DNA of 64,000 nucleotides. It comes from Sphingobium lactosutens DS20 (GTDB lineage: Bacteria; Pseudomonadota; Alphaproteobacteria; Sphingomonadales; Sphingomonadaceae). Shown piece by piece: positions 1 through 8,335 of this stretch. The notes under the pieces are model-generated. The model was not told where the DNA came from and made no database searches. It saw only the letters and a program-made list of their open reading frames with translations. Each line of letters starts with the position of its first letter. Position 1 is the stretch's first letter. The stretch spans positions 1 through 64,000 of the forward strand of contig NZ_ATDP01000106.1 in the NCBI RefSeq assembly GCF_000445105.1, given 5' to 3'. The position numbers were made by a program, and so were the translations under genes.

Positions 1-4
1 GCCA

Positions 5-37
5 GCGCGGCGGGCGGGTAGATCCCGCCCGCCGCGC
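5..37. other. GC-rich perfect hairpin
   Basis: Two perfectly complementary 14-base arms (5-18 and 24-37) flank a five-base loop (tagat). It lies downstream of the minus-strand gene that ends at 91, so it may act in transcription termination or mRNA stability. I see no T-run on either side, so it is not a classical intrinsic terminator. Function is inferred. Confidence 0.4.
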
Positions 38-90
38 GACACGGACGCGGGCGGCGGTGGCAGGCGGCACGAGACCGCCTGCCCTCCGGG

Positions 91-456
91 TCAATCGGTA
101 TCCGGTCCCCAAAGCGGGCTGTCCTCCGGGTAGAAGTGGCCCGCCAGCTTCTCCAGCACGGCCACCACCGACCACAAGGTCCGGCCGTGGATGTCCATGC
201 GCTCCTGCGCGACGAGGATGCTCACCGCCGTCGCGTTCGCTTCGACGCGCTGAACGGCGTCCTCGAAATCGTCGAAAGGCTCGATGTTCTCGATGGGGAT
301 CACGTCGCCGTCCTCGTCATAGCCGCCATGCAGGTAGAGCGGCGCGGTCTTCATCCGCTCACCGGCTTCCTCGGCTTCCCGGATCAGGGCGAAGGCTTCG
401 CGGCGCTCCCGCCAATATTCTGCGCTTCCACCGTCAACATGCTTGATATTGCACAT
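91..456 (-). CDS. Hypothetical protein, ICE/plasmid-type accessory gene
   Basis: A 121-residue soluble protein with no signal peptide, membrane segment or recognisable catalytic motif. It is rich in Asp and Glu in the middle and ends in a Trp/Pro-containing tail. I chose the internal ATG at 456 because GAAGGG lies just upstream on the coding strand; the longer frame to 504 lacks a ribosome site. It sits beside small ICE-cargo genes (a macro-like protein and DUF736) read in the same direction, so it probably belongs to the same transfer-associated gene set. I do not recognise the family. Confidence 0.6.
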   Translation of the reverse strand: MCNIKHVDGGSAEYWRERREAFALIREAEEAGERMKTAPLYLHGGYDEDGDVIPIENIEPFDDFEDAVQRVEANATAVSILVAQERMDIHGRTLWSVVAVLEKLAGHFYPEDSPLWGPDTD

Positions 457-729
457 GACTGTTTTCCCTTCTGCAAATCGTCCGCAGGGCGATGGCCAGG
501 CCATCGACCCTGCCTTCGCGGCGAGCAGCCGGGGGTGTGAGGGGCAGCAAGAATCTGCCGGGGTGGTGCGGGCGCAGGGAGCGCAGCGACTGAGCCACGG
601 CCCGGCCGATTGTTGTTGCTGGGGAGCGGGGGCGGAGCCCCTGCTTCCCGCCTGGACGAACGACCGCCGGGATACCGGCGCGGCCGCAAGGCCGCTGGGC
701 CTGCGCCGCGCCTCCGCCGTTCGCGCGCC

Positions 730-1113
730 TCAATCCAGACCTGCGCCCAGAACCGCACGAAAAACATCGGGCAAACGCACGTTCGCGGGCGCATTGGCGA
801 ACATGGGGGCGATCTGGTCGGGCCGGTATCCGGCCAGGCCGCAGCCGATCGGCGTCAGCTCGAACGACAAGTCGGGATGTAGCCGGGCATATTGGAGGAA
901 TCCTCCGACATATCCGCGTATCTCGCCGAGATGGAGCGGCCTCAGTTGTGCGTCCTTGGTCGGAATGGCGTAGGCGTTGCCTTGCCGTCCGACGCCGCGA
1001 CCGTAGATCGCGCCGCAATGCCGCCGCGCCCATAAGGCGGCGCCCTTGCCGTGACGGCCGGCGAGGTTCGATCCGAAGACAAAAACCGGAGGTGTGGCGG
1101 AATGGCTGTGCAT
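730..1113 (-). CDS. A1S_2505-like phage/ICE protein, macro-domain-like
   Basis: A 127-residue protein beginning with VFVFGSNLAGRHGKGAALWA, the hallmark of the small A1S_2505 phage non-structural family, which resembles a macro-domain (ADP-ribose-binding) nucleotide loop. A second conserved block, ELTPIGCGLAGY, lies near residue 95, as expected for the family. The start at 1113 has an AAAGGAG site; the longer frame to 1158 is not needed. The real function is unknown. Members occur on phages and integrative elements, which fits the DUF736 and DUF2958 genes nearby. Confidence 0.7.
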   Translation of the reverse strand: MHSHSATPPVFVFGSNLAGRHGKGAALWARRHCGAIYGRGVGRQGNAYAIPTKDAQLRPLHLGEIRGYVGGFLQYARLHPDLSFELTPIGCGLAGYRPDQIAPMFANAPANVRLPDVFRAVLGAGLD

Positions 1114-1145
1114 CGTCGCGCTCCTTTCGGACGATCGGAAGAGGA

Positions 1146-1172
1146 GCGCCCCGCCCATGTCGGGCGGGGCGC
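1146..1172. other. GC-rich hairpin between two minus-strand genes
   Basis: Perfect 11-bp arms (1146-1156 and 1162-1172) with a five-base loop lie between the DUF736 gene (ending 1179) and the A1S_2505-like gene (starting 1113). It may be an attenuating or mRNA-stabilising stem. No T-run is visible. Confidence 0.4.
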
Positions 1173-1178
1173 GGCGGG

Positions 1179-1481
1179 TCAGTCGGAGACCAGCTCGTAG
1201 ATGCCGGGGGTCGTCTCGTTCTCGAACAGCCGGAGATAGACCGGCGTGCCGCCGAGGAGGGTCAGCTTGAACGAGACGTAAGGGCGATTCTCCTTGCTGA
1301 TCTTCGCCCAGGCGGCGCCGTAGTCGATCCGATCGTCGTCGGCCGGATGGATGCGGAAGTCGGGGGCCTTGTCGTTGTCCTTGCCCTCGACCCGGCGCAG
1401 CTCGACCTGCTCGCGCACGCCGAAGGAGCGGATTTCGCCGGTGTAGCCGCGATCGGTGGTGGTGAAGGTTCCGCGGATCAT
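1179..1481 (-). CDS. DUF736 family protein
   Basis: A 100-residue protein starting MIRGTFTTTDRGYTGEIRSF, typical of DUF736: a small beta-rich protein with a Gly-Tyr-Thr-Gly segment and a C-terminal lysine/leucine block. Members are common on alphaproteobacterial plasmids and integrative elements; their function is unknown. The start at 1481 has a GAAAGGA site. The upstream frame to 1742 is an artefact of the GC-rich intergenic region. Its presence supports a conjugative or ICE-like origin for the left part of the window. Confidence 0.85.
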   Translation of the reverse strand: MIRGTFTTTDRGYTGEIRSFGVREQVELRRVEGKDNDKAPDFRIHPADDDRIDYGAAWAKISKENRPYVSFKLTLLGGTPVYLRLFENETTPGIYELVSD

Positions 1482-2121
1482 GTCGTCAGTCCTTTCTTGC
1501 TTCGGGACCGCGCCTGTCGCGGCCTCGATGGCTGTCGATCGGACGGGGGACGACCGGCCCGCACCCGAAGGGCGGAACGAAGTGGCTGGCGGCGGCGGGC
1601 GGCTTTTTTGGCTTCGCGATGCAAAGCCGGCATGGCCGGCGGCGGAAAAAAACCGCCCGCCGCCGTTGCGGGAAGACGGGCGGGCTTCGGCCAGACAAGC
1701 CTTTCGAGAGGCCGCGTGGGCGGCGGTGCCGTGCAAAAACATGGGCCTGACGAGATGATCGGAGGGGCGTTGCCGCCTGCCGGCCGTGGCGGCGCCGGCG
1801 ATGGTTCGGTGCCCAAGGCGTGACGGGCGGGTTTCGACCGGGCGAGCCGCAAGGGCGACGTGGCCCCGGCTTTCGCGGCATTGCGGCCGATGCAGCGGAG
1901 CGCGGCGCTGCCATACGGAAGATCGGCGGGCGGGGCGCGGCGTGCGTTTCGGACAGGTTCAGGCCTGGCCTGGGCGATGCCGGTCGAGCGCCGGATTCGG
2001 GACCAGGACATTGGCGAATATGGGCTGGCTGCGCTGGCTGGTGCAGCGCCTCGCCCGACATGGGCGGGGCGCTTCCGCCTCTGGTCGCGTGAGCTACGGC
2101 GAGCGACCTTGAAGGATCGTG
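1482..2121. other. Non-coding stretch with a large inverted repeat
   Basis: No ORF here has a ribosome site or recognisable product; the overlapping frames on both strands are GC-skew artefacts. Its main feature is an inverted repeat: 1591-1609 pairs with 1644-1664 (a 12-bp GC stem plus a T6/A7 run, one bulged base), enclosing a small GCCGGC-type stem near 1626-1640. The T-run follows the left arm, so it could end transcription in either direction between the DUF736 gene and parDE. Confidence 0.5.
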
Positions 2122-2144
2122 CGGATAGGATTAAATCATATCCG
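2122..2144. promoter_or_regulatory. Palindromic operator candidate upstream of parDE
   Basis: A 23-base palindrome with a single mismatched pair, CGGATA-GATT-AATC-TATCCG around a central A, ends 16 bases before the parD start codon. Ribbon-helix-helix ParD antitoxins autoregulate by binding such inverted repeats, so this is the likely operator. The palindrome is seen directly; its role is inferred. Confidence 0.6.
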
Positions 2145-2159
2145 TAAAGGAGCCCATCC

Positions 2160-2438
2160 ATGCGGACGACTCAACAGTTCAGCGTGACGCTGCCGAACGA
2201 CATGGCGGCGCAGGTCCGCGCCAAGGTGGCGTCGGGCGAATATGCCAGCGAAAGCGAAGTGATCCGCGACGGGCTGCGCGCGCTCCAGGCGCGGGACCGG
2301 GCCGTGGAGCAATGGCTGCGCAACGAGGTCGTCCCCGCCTATGACGTCTACAAGGCCGATCCCTCGCGCGGCATTCCGCTCGACGACGTGCGCGCCGGCC
2401 TGGCCGAGCGCCACAAGCGGGCCGCCAAGCGCGGCTGA
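2160..2438 (+). CDS. parD: ParD-type antitoxin
   Basis: A 92-residue ribbon-helix-helix antitoxin. The N-terminal beta strand (TTQQFSVTLPNDMA) and the following helices with GEYASESEVIRDGLRAL are the standard ParD DNA-binding fold. The charged C-terminal half should wrap and neutralise ParE. An AAAGGAG site precedes the ATG. The gene is followed two bases later by parE, forming a two-gene addiction module with a palindromic operator upstream. Such modules stabilise integrative elements. Confidence 0.9.
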   Translation: MRTTQQFSVTLPNDMAAQVRAKVASGEYASESEVIRDGLRALQARDRAVEQWLRNEVVPAYDVYKADPSRGIPLDDVRAGLAERHKRAAKRG

Positions 2439-2440
2439 AC

Positions 2441-2749
2441 GTGGCTCATTCCATCATCCTCACGCCGGAAGCGCGTGACCATCTCGATGCCATTTACGAC
2501 CATATCGCCGCCGCCGCGTCGCCGGACATCGCGCAGCGCTTCACCGATGGCATCATCGGCCATATCGGCAAGCTGACCGATTTCCCCCGGCGCGGGACGA
2601 TGCGCGACGATCTGCGGCCGGGCCTGCGGACGATCGCCTGGCGCCGCCGCGTCACCATCGCCTTTGCGGTGGAAGACGCGGCGGTCGTCATCGTCGGGAT
2701 CTTCTACGGCGGCCGGGATTTCGAGAGCCTGCTGAGCGAGGATTCCTAG
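2441..2749 (+). CDS. parE: ParE-type toxin (RelE/ParE superfamily)
   Basis: A 102-residue ParE/RelE-fold toxin starting at GTG two bases after parD. Family marks are LTPEARDHLDAIYDHIA at the N-terminus, a central basic segment (PRRGTMRDDLRPGLRTIAWR) and a hydrophobic C-terminal strand (AVVIVGIFYGGRDFESLL). ParE toxins poison DNA gyrase; that target is inferred from the family. No frameshift is present, so the pair looks functional. A strong terminator follows at 2800. Confidence 0.9.
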   Translation: MAHSIILTPEARDHLDAIYDHIAAAASPDIAQRFTDGIIGHIGKLTDFPRRGTMRDDLRPGLRTIAWRRRVTIAFAVEDAAVVIVGIFYGGRDFESLLSEDS

Positions 2750-2799
2750 AATCGCGAGCCGGGCCATGCCCGGCGAGCGCCGATCATCCCCATGACAGA

Positions 2800-2836
2800 G
2801 CGGCCGCGCCCGGTGAGGGGCGCGGCCGCGATTTTT
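2800..2836 (+). terminator. Intrinsic terminator after parDE
   Basis: A 12-bp perfect GC stem (2800-2811 with 2818-2829) is followed by ATTTTT on the plus strand, 50 bases after the parE stop. This matches a rho-independent terminator for parDE. Confidence 0.75.
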
Positions 2837-2869
2837 CGCAGGCTGTGAAAGTGAAGCCGCAAACGTCGA

Positions 2870-3094
2870 TCAGCGGTGCGCCTCCCGCCAGCGCCGCGCC
2901 GCCGCCGCGTTGAACAAGGGACGGCCCGCACAGGCGCGATGCTCGGCTATGAAGGCGGCGCAATGGTCCAGAACATAGTCGTGGACGATGGTGCGATCCT
3001 CGGAAAAGTCGTTGATCGGCTGACCGCACCGGACACAGCAGAATATTCCGGGCTGGTTGTTGCGGCGGGCGATGACACGGAAACGGCGGCGCAT
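2870..3094 (-). CDS. Small hypothetical protein with CxxC motif
   Basis: A 74-residue basic protein that begins MRRRFRVIARRNNQPGIFCC and contains CVRCGQ near residues 20-25, suggesting a single zinc-binding knuckle, plus two later Cys and several His (HDYVLDHC, EHRAC) that could complete the site. A perfect AAGGAGG site lies seven bases before the ATG at 3094. It is downstream of, and co-directional with, the ParB-like gene. I do not recognise the family; a DNA- or RNA-binding role is only a guess. Confidence 0.7.
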   Translation of the reverse strand: MRRRFRVIARRNNQPGIFCCVRCGQPINDFSEDRTIVHDYVLDHCAAFIAEHRACAGRPLFNAAAARRWREAHR

Positions 3095-3154
3095 GACGGA
3101 GCCTCCTTGCGGGGGTGAGGCATCGTGCGGGACAGGGCTGCGCGACACCGGAAC

Positions 3155-3190
3155 AAAAGGAAGGCCGGGACCGCTCACGCGGCCCCGGCC
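3155..3190 (-). terminator. Terminator of the ParB-like gene
   Basis: On the minus strand a stem with one internal mismatch (3163-3174 with 3179-3190) is followed by a T-rich run (TTCCTTTTG). It lies just after the ParB-like stop at 3201, so the gene probably ends transcription here, although the next small gene is co-directional. Confidence 0.6.
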
Positions 3191-3200
3191 CGATGCCGTG

Positions 3201-5354
3201 CTATTCGGCGGCAACCGAGTAGGCGGCGTCTTCGTCCACCGGCTCGGCTTCGGCGTCCGCGTCGGCTTCGGCGGGCTGTTCCACCGTTTCGACCTCCACG
3301 GCCTCGCCGTCCTGCGCTCCGGTATCGGGGGTGTCCTGCGGACACGCTTCGGACGGCTGCGCGATCCCTTCGGCGTCCTCCGTCTCGACGGGTTCGGCCT
3401 CCGGTTCCGGCGTCCGCAGCACGGAGGGAAGCCAGCCCTTCCCGGCAAGACGCTGCTCGGCGGCTTCCGCCATCTCCTGCTTGGTCTTGTCCGCGATCCG
3501 GCGGGCCGCATCCTCCGACACGCCTTCGGCCACGGCCTCAAGGATATGCGCCTTGGTGACACGGCCAAGGTAGCTGTCCACGGTGGGCGTCCAGTCCTTC
3601 GCCATGTCGAGCGCCAGCGCGGTCGCCAGCCTGTCCGCCGTTTGCAGCGTCCGGGGCTTGCGATCCCACGGCAGGCGCAGGGCGTTGACGGTGCGGGCCG
3701 CGCAATGCGCCAGCAACGCCACCCGCTGCGCGTCGTCCAGTGCGACGATGAAGCCCCACAGGTCGGCCACGTCATGTGGCATCCGCTCGGCCCATGCCTC
3801 ATGCGCCTCGCTCGCCCGCGCCGCCAGCGGCGTATCCTCGATCCCCGCCGCATGACCTCCAAGCGGGGTCACAGTCGGACGGATTTCAAGGCAACCGGCC
3901 TCGGCGTAGCTGTAGAACAGTTGCGCCGTAAGCGTGTGGGTCAGGGCGATCAACGCAACGCTGGGCTGCTCGCCAAGCGCCACGCGAAGGGCAAGCGTCC
4001 GGTGAGCGGACAGGTCGCGAATGAGGCTGTCGGAAATGGGCTTGCCCGGTTCCTCGTCCTCGTCCTCGAAATCCTGAACGTCCTCGTCGCCGTCCTCGGC
4101 CTGCTCGTCCTCCACGGCCTCCGGGCCGATGGCTTCGGCCTCGTCCTCGGGCTGCGGATCGGCCAACGCCTCGTCCTCGGGACGGACGAAACCCCGTTCG
4201 ATCCTGACCGTGCCGTCATGGTGAAGCACGACGAACACCCCGCCATGCGCGATCAAGTTGGCATCGTAGGCGTAACGCTTGGCCGAAATGGCGTCGATCT
4301 CATCGGACACCGCTTCCAGCTTCTTCGCCACGTCCTCGGGCATTTCGTCATAGGACGAATAGCCTTCGGCGAGCTCGTCATGCTCGGTGGACAGGGCATC
4401 AAGCCGGGCCTCGTCCTCGTCGGACAGGTCCACGGCCTGCGGATAGAAGCGCCGCATACCGTGGGCATGGGGATAGTCGATATGGGCCTCAACCCACTTC
4501 CACCCCTCGGTCTGCACCCCGTCCGCTATCTCGCGCAGCTTTTCGACGGCAAGCATGTCGAGCAAGCCCACATCCTCGAAGAAACCGCCTCGATCCTCGC
4601 TGAACAGGTCGCGGATGATGTTGCCGCCCGCCTCGATATAGGCGACGGCTCCGACGAACACCGCACGACGATCATCGGCAGGCACGTTGTTTGCGGTCAT
4701 GTCGCGCCGAATGATCCACGGCTCCCGGTTGTGATGCAGGTTCTCGAATACCTGCTCCTGCCGGGCGTGGTCCTCGGTGATGGCGAAGGCCATAAGCTGA
4801 TCCAAGGTCAGCCCGTCCTCGCGATAGACCTGCAACAGTTTCGGACTGACAGCGCCAAGGCGAAGCCGCTGCTTCACCACACTGCCCGACACGCCGAACC
4901 GCGCGCCGATTTCCTCCGCGCCCCATCCCTTGCCGTCCGCAAGCTCGCGGAACCGCTCGAACTGATCGGCGGGGTGCATCGGGGTCCGGGTCACGTTCTC
5001 GTCCAGACTGATCTCGGACGGGTCGTTCTCGGTGTCGAGACGGCAGCGAACCGGGTGGTTCCTCCTGATCTGCTTGCGCTTGGCGCGCAGCAGATAGGCC
5101 AGCCTGCGGCCTTCGCCAGCGGTAACGAAATAGGCGCCGGTCGGCTTGTCGCCCTTCATTTCCGGCTCGATCACAAGGTTCTGGATCAGGCCCTTATGCG
5201 CGATGGAAGCGGCCAGCGCCTCGATGGCGGCTTCGCCATGCGGCACCTTGCGGGCATTCTTGGGGGACTTCTTGAGCTTGTTGAGGGGCACGAAAATCTC
5301 GATGCCCGACACAGGCTCGGCAGCGGTCGTTTCGATTTGAACAGTCTTGGTCAT
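3201..5354 (-). CDS. Large ParB/RepB/Spo0J-like protein of ICEs and plasmids
   Basis: A 717-residue protein. Residues about 15-120 form a ParB N-terminal nuclease-like domain (PLNKLKKSPKNARKVP, SIAHKGLIQNLVIEP, AGEGRRLAYLL). A central helix-turn-helix region follows (GWGAEEIGARFGVSGSVVKQ, DGLTLDQLMAFAI). The C-terminal half is acidic and low-complexity (runs of EDEDEE and EAEPVE). Chromosomal ParB is about 300 residues, so this is the long accessory form found on ICEs and plasmids, often annotated as a chromosome-partitioning protein. AAGGAGTAGGAAG precedes the ATG at 5354; the longer frame to 5789 lacks support. DNA binding is well supported; a partition role is inferred, as no parA lies beside it. 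Confidence 0.85.
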   Translation of the reverse strand: MTKTVQIETTAAEPVSGIEIFVPLNKLKKSPKNARKVPHGEAAIEALAASIAHKGLIQNLVIEPEMKGDKPTGAYFVTAGEGRRLAYLLRAKRKQIRRNHPVRCRLDTENDPSEISLDENVTRTPMHPADQFERFRELADGKGWGAEEIGARFGVSGSVVKQRLRLGAVSPKLLQVYREDGLTLDQLMAFAITEDHARQEQVFENLHHNREPWIIRRDMTANNVPADDRRAVFVGAVAYIEAGGNIIRDLFSEDRGGFFEDVGLLDMLAVEKLREIADGVQTEGWKWVEAHIDYPHAHGMRRFYPQAVDLSDEDEARLDALSTEHDELAEGYSSYDEMPEDVAKKLEAVSDEIDAISAKRYAYDANLIAHGGVFVVLHHDGTVRIERGFVRPEDEALADPQPEDEAEAIGPEAVEDEQAEDGDEDVQDFEDEDEEPGKPISDSLIRDLSAHRTLALRVALGEQPSVALIALTHTLTAQLFYSYAEAGCLEIRPTVTPLGGHAAGIEDTPLAARASEAHEAWAERMPHDVADLWGFIVALDDAQRVALLAHCAARTVNALRLPWDRKPRTLQTADRLATALALDMAKDWTPTVDSYLGRVTKAHILEAVAEGVSEDAARRIADKTKQEMAEAAEQRLAGKGWLPSVLRTPEPEAEPVETEDAEGIAQPSEACPQDTPDTGAQDGEAVEVETVEQPAEADADAEAEPVDEDAAYSVAAE

Positions 5355-6082
5355 CTTCCTACTCCTTGGGTTTCCGCGCAGCGGGAAGCGCCGCGCTGAA
5401 ACCCTGCCCGTCGGCGAGACCGGGGGTGCAAACGGAGGGGCGGCTTCGCGGGGAACCGGCTGCACGGACCCCGGCCTTGAGCCGGGGGGAGGAAGCTGGG
5501 CGGAAGACGTTCCGAAGTGCGCCGGGGGCGGAGCCCCAAGCACCGCGCCGCTTGCGGCGCCACCAAGAGACGCACCCTTGCGGCGGACGGCCGGCGCGGC
5601 GGCGTGCGCGCGGACCTGGGGCCCAGCCGTCGCCGTGCCCTCCGGCCAGAGCGAGAGTGCTGCGCTGGGGAAAATGACGCGCGACCCCTGCGCGGCGTCA
5701 GCCGCCAGAGTGCGCTCCTTAAATCCCCGCGCTCTATATCGGAGCGTTGCGGGGTGTCCCCGCTCGAAGGGGTCTGGCGAGACCGGCATGGGGCTCGACA
5801 GCAGGGGAAGGCTTTCCCCCTCAAAACCGTATAGGATGAGGACAGCAACAGCATGATCCGCACGCTGGAAGCGCGTTGCGAAGACTATCGGCTGTGGCTA
5901 GAAATAAAGTGCCCCGGCGGTATGCAGAGCAGGGACCACCGGGGGATACTCACTCTATAGGACTTATCGGGGCAAAAAGATCAAGGGCGAAACCATCGCC
6001 GGCCCGTCGATGCTCATCTTCTCACCGAAGGGTTGCCACGCCGCCGGTGAATGGGCCAGCGCCCAACAGGCCAATCTTGACG
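5355..6082. other. Long GC-rich leader/intergenic region
   Basis: No supported gene lies in these 728 bases. The overlapping frames have no ribosome sites. The region holds the promoter of the ParB-like gene on one side and of the HigBA pair on the other. The last ~140 bases read openly in the HigB frame without a good start, so they may be a relic of an older gene. I see no clear iterons. Confidence 0.4.
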
Positions 6083-6102
6083 ATATAGCTTGGAGGCTAT
6101 AT
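6083..6102. promoter_or_regulatory. Inverted repeat overlapping the higB ribosome site
   Basis: ATATAGC and GCTATAT arms (7 bp, perfect) flank ttggag and end exactly at the higB start codon. The Shine-Dalgarno GGAGG sits in the loop and arm. It may be an XRE antitoxin operator, an mRNA stem that hides the ribosome site, or both. Confidence 0.6.
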
Positions 6103-6474
6103 ATGGAATGGAAAGTCGCGTTCGGCGACGAGTTTGATGCGGAGTTCGAGGAATTGCCGGAAGCGGTGCAGGACGAACTGCTCGCTTCGGCCAAGCTCCT
6201 CGCCGCGTTCGGTCCGCAACTGAGCCGGCCGCACGCGGACACGCTGAACGACTCGTCGTTCGCGAACATGAAGGAATTGCGGTTCGATGCCGATAACGGT
6301 GTGTGGCGGGTGGCCTTCGCGTTCGACCCCGAGCGCAAGGCGATCCTCTTGGTAGCTGGTGACAAGTCCGGCGGCAGTGAAAAGCGTTTCTACAAGACGC
6401 TCATCACCAAGGCGGACAAACGCTACCAAGCGCACCTCGATCGGCTGGCGGCCGCGAAGAAGGGAAAGAAGTGA
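6103..6474 (+). CDS. higB: HigB-like type II toxin
   Basis: A 123-residue RelE/HigB-fold (Gp49-like) toxin. Family marks are DEFDAEFEELPEAVQDEL near the start, LRFDADNGVWRVAFAFDPERKAILL in the core and GDKSGGSEKRFYKTLI near the end. HigB-type toxins cleave mRNA at the ribosome. The start at 6103 has GGAGG seven bases upstream. The stop overlaps the antitoxin start (TGATG), so the pair is translationally coupled. It lies directly before the SIR2-HerA module. Confidence 0.85.
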   Translation: MEWKVAFGDEFDAEFEELPEAVQDELLASAKLLAAFGPQLSRPHADTLNDSSFANMKELRFDADNGVWRVAFAFDPERKAILLVAGDKSGGSEKRFYKTLITKADKRYQAHLDRLAAAKKGKK

Positions 6475-6866
6475 TGGGCCGGAATCTAAATGATGTCGTT
6501 GCCGCGCTCCCCGAAGCGCGCCGCGCCCGTGTCGAGGCGCGCGCGCAGGAGCTGAAGGAGCAAGTGGAGAGCCTGGGCGAATTGCGCCGCGTGGCGGGCA
6601 AGGCTCAGGTCGAGATCGCTTCGGCGCTCAACGTCAAGCAGCCCTCGGTATCCAAGATCGAGAAGCAGGCCGATATGTATCTCTCGACGCTCAGGAGCTA
6701 TGTCGAGGCGGTTGGTGGGCAACTCGATCTGATCGTGCGGCTGCCATCACGGGCGCCGTTGCGGATCGAGCGTTTGGGCGATGTTGCTCTCGGGGCCACA
6801 GCCGGGTCCGGCAAGATCACCACCAAACGCCGGGCGAAGCCGAAGACGGCCGCTCGCGCAGGCTGA
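6474..6866 (+). CDS. higA: HigA-like XRE-family antitoxin
   Basis: A 130-residue antitoxin with an N-terminal coiled helix, then a lambda-repressor-type helix-turn-helix (VAGKAQVEIASALNVKQPSV, SKIEKQADMYLSTLRSYVEA) at residues about 40-80. The order toxin then antitoxin is typical of HigBA. It should neutralise HigB and repress the operon through the inverted repeat at 6083. The C-terminal tail is basic (TTKRRAKPKTAARAG). The start overlaps the toxin stop by one base. Confidence 0.85.
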   Translation: MGRNLNDVVAALPEARRARVEARAQELKEQVESLGELRRVAGKAQVEIASALNVKQPSVSKIEKQADMYLSTLRSYVEAVGGQLDLIVRLPSRAPLRIERLGDVALGATAGSGKITTKRRAKPKTAARAG

Positions 6867-6937
6867 CGATATTGGCGGCACGGAAAGGGTTTCAGATCAT
6901 CAGCGTGTAAGCGTGGTGGCATGTAAGGGGGAGAATT

Positions 6938-8335
6938 ATGACGGCTGTGCCGCCAGCGCCTATCGAATATCAGCTCATCGGCCTCGCCGAAGACGGCGGC
7001 GTCGGAGATTTGCTGGCGGGCCTCGATCAGAAGCAGGGGCGCGTCCGCCTTCAGGCGCTCATTTCCGAATGGCTTCGGATGGAGAATCTCGTCGTTCTGA
7101 CGGGATCGGGCACGTCGGTTTCCGCGGGCGGCAAGACGATGGCCAATCTCGAAACGGCTGTATTCGCCGCGATAGAGGCGCTGCCCGACATTCCGGCCTC
7201 GATCACTCCCATTATCGAAGCCCGTAAAAACGCTGTCCTTCTTGCCGCCTTCGACGACGATGAGCCAATCGGTTTCGAGGCATGGCTCTCGTTCGTCGCC
7301 AATGCCCTGGTCGTTGTGGAATCAGCGGGTGGGCCATTTTCCGCCGTGACCTGGCCCAGCACGCCCGCGCCCAGCGTCGCCGACCTGCGCTGGTTCGTCG
7401 ACCGGCTTCGCATGGCGATCTTCGCCGAATGCGCGCTTTCTCTGCCGGACATCGGGCCGGCCGCGTCCGCCGACAAGATCGCGCCGCATCTCGCGTTCCT
7501 GTCCAAGCTCGTGGCGCGGGATAGCAATCTCGGGCGCACTCATCTTTTCACGCTCAACTATGACACACTGTTCGAGCAGGCGCTGGAATTGCTCGGCGTG
7601 CAGTATTTCGACGGGTTCACTGGGCGCGCGTCGGCGCGGTTCGATCCTTCCGTCTATGGGTTGGACATCTACTATCCCGGCGAGGTGGCCGAGGGGCGTG
7701 TCCGACGCTTCGACAAGTTCCTGCATTTCTACAAGCTGCACGGCTCGATCCACTGGTTCGAGCACGGCAATGAAATGCGCGCGCGTCACCCCGACCTTGC
7801 TCCGTTTCGGTCATATGCCGCCCTGACCCCGCAGGATAAGGCGGGGTCGCTCGTGTCTTTGGCCGGGGGCACACCCTCGGTCGGAATCCTGCCGACCGCC
7901 AATAAGTTCGCGCAGACGCTGACGATGCCCTACGCGCATCTGTTCCGGTCTTTTCAGGTGCGGCTCGGCATCCCCCAGACCTTCCTTCTCGTGCTCGGAT
8001 ATGGCTTTGGCGACGATCATGTCAGCCGGATCATCGAGAACGCGCTGATGAATCCGTCGCTGGTGATGCTGGTGGTCGAACCCAATCCGAACAGTGCCGT
8101 GATCGAGCGCATCCGTCGATACAAGGATCTCGGCAAGCGCGCCTTCGTCCTGTGTCCGACGACGGATGCCTTTACCGCAGCGCCGTTCAAGCACGCGACC
8201 TTCGACGATTTCGCGCGAACGGTGATGCCGGACGTGCAGTGGCTCGACGATTTCCTGCGCTTGCGGCGCTTCGAGAAGCAGATTGCGTCATCCGCGACGT
8301 CGGCTGAACCGGACACCGAGACGACGGATGGATAA
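6938..8335 (+). CDS. SIR2-domain NADase subunit of a SIR2-HerA antiphage system
   Basis: A 465-residue SIR2-like protein. NAD-binding features in order are VVLTGSGTSVSAGG (residues 52-65), FTLNYDTLFEQAL (about 204-216), KLHGSIHWF (about 266-274) and LVLGYGFGDDHV (about 351-362), the usual SIR2_2 arrangement in bacterial defence proteins. Such proteins hydrolyse NAD+ after phage sensing. The stop overlaps the HerA gene by eight bases, and this two-gene pairing defines the known SIR2-HerA defence system, in which the two proteins form a large complex. GGGGAG precedes the ATG. Confidence 0.9.
   Translation: MTAVPPAPIEYQLIGLAEDGGVGDLLAGLDQKQGRVRLQALISEWLRMENLVVLTGSGTSVSAGGKTMANLETAVFAAIEALPDIPASITPIIEARKNAVLLAAFDDDEPIGFEAWLSFVANALVVVESAGGPFSAVTWPSTPAPSVADLRWFVDRLRMAIFAECALSLPDIGPAASADKIAPHLAFLSKLVARDSNLGRTHLFTLNYDTLFEQALELLGVQYFDGFTGRASARFDPSVYGLDIYYPGEVAEGRVRRFDKFLHFYKLHGSIHWFEHGNEMRARHPDLAPFRSYAALTPQDKAGSLVSLAGGTPSVGILPTANKFAQTLTMPYAHLFRSFQVRLGIPQTFLLVLGYGFGDDHVSRIIENALMNPSLVMLVVEPNPNSAVIERIRRYKDLGKRAFVLCPTTDAFTAAPFKHATFDDFARTVMPDVQWLDDFLRLRRFEKQIASSATSAEPDTETTDG

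Noticed and set aside
1478..2161. Overlapping 90-230 codon frames on both strands before parD
   Set aside because: They are products of GC skew with Arg/Pro/Ala-rich translations and no start signals.
3057..5399. A 780-codon plus-strand frame opposite the ParB-like gene
   Set aside because: It mirrors the real minus-strand gene, has no ribosome site and no recognisable domain; long antisense frames are common at this GC content.
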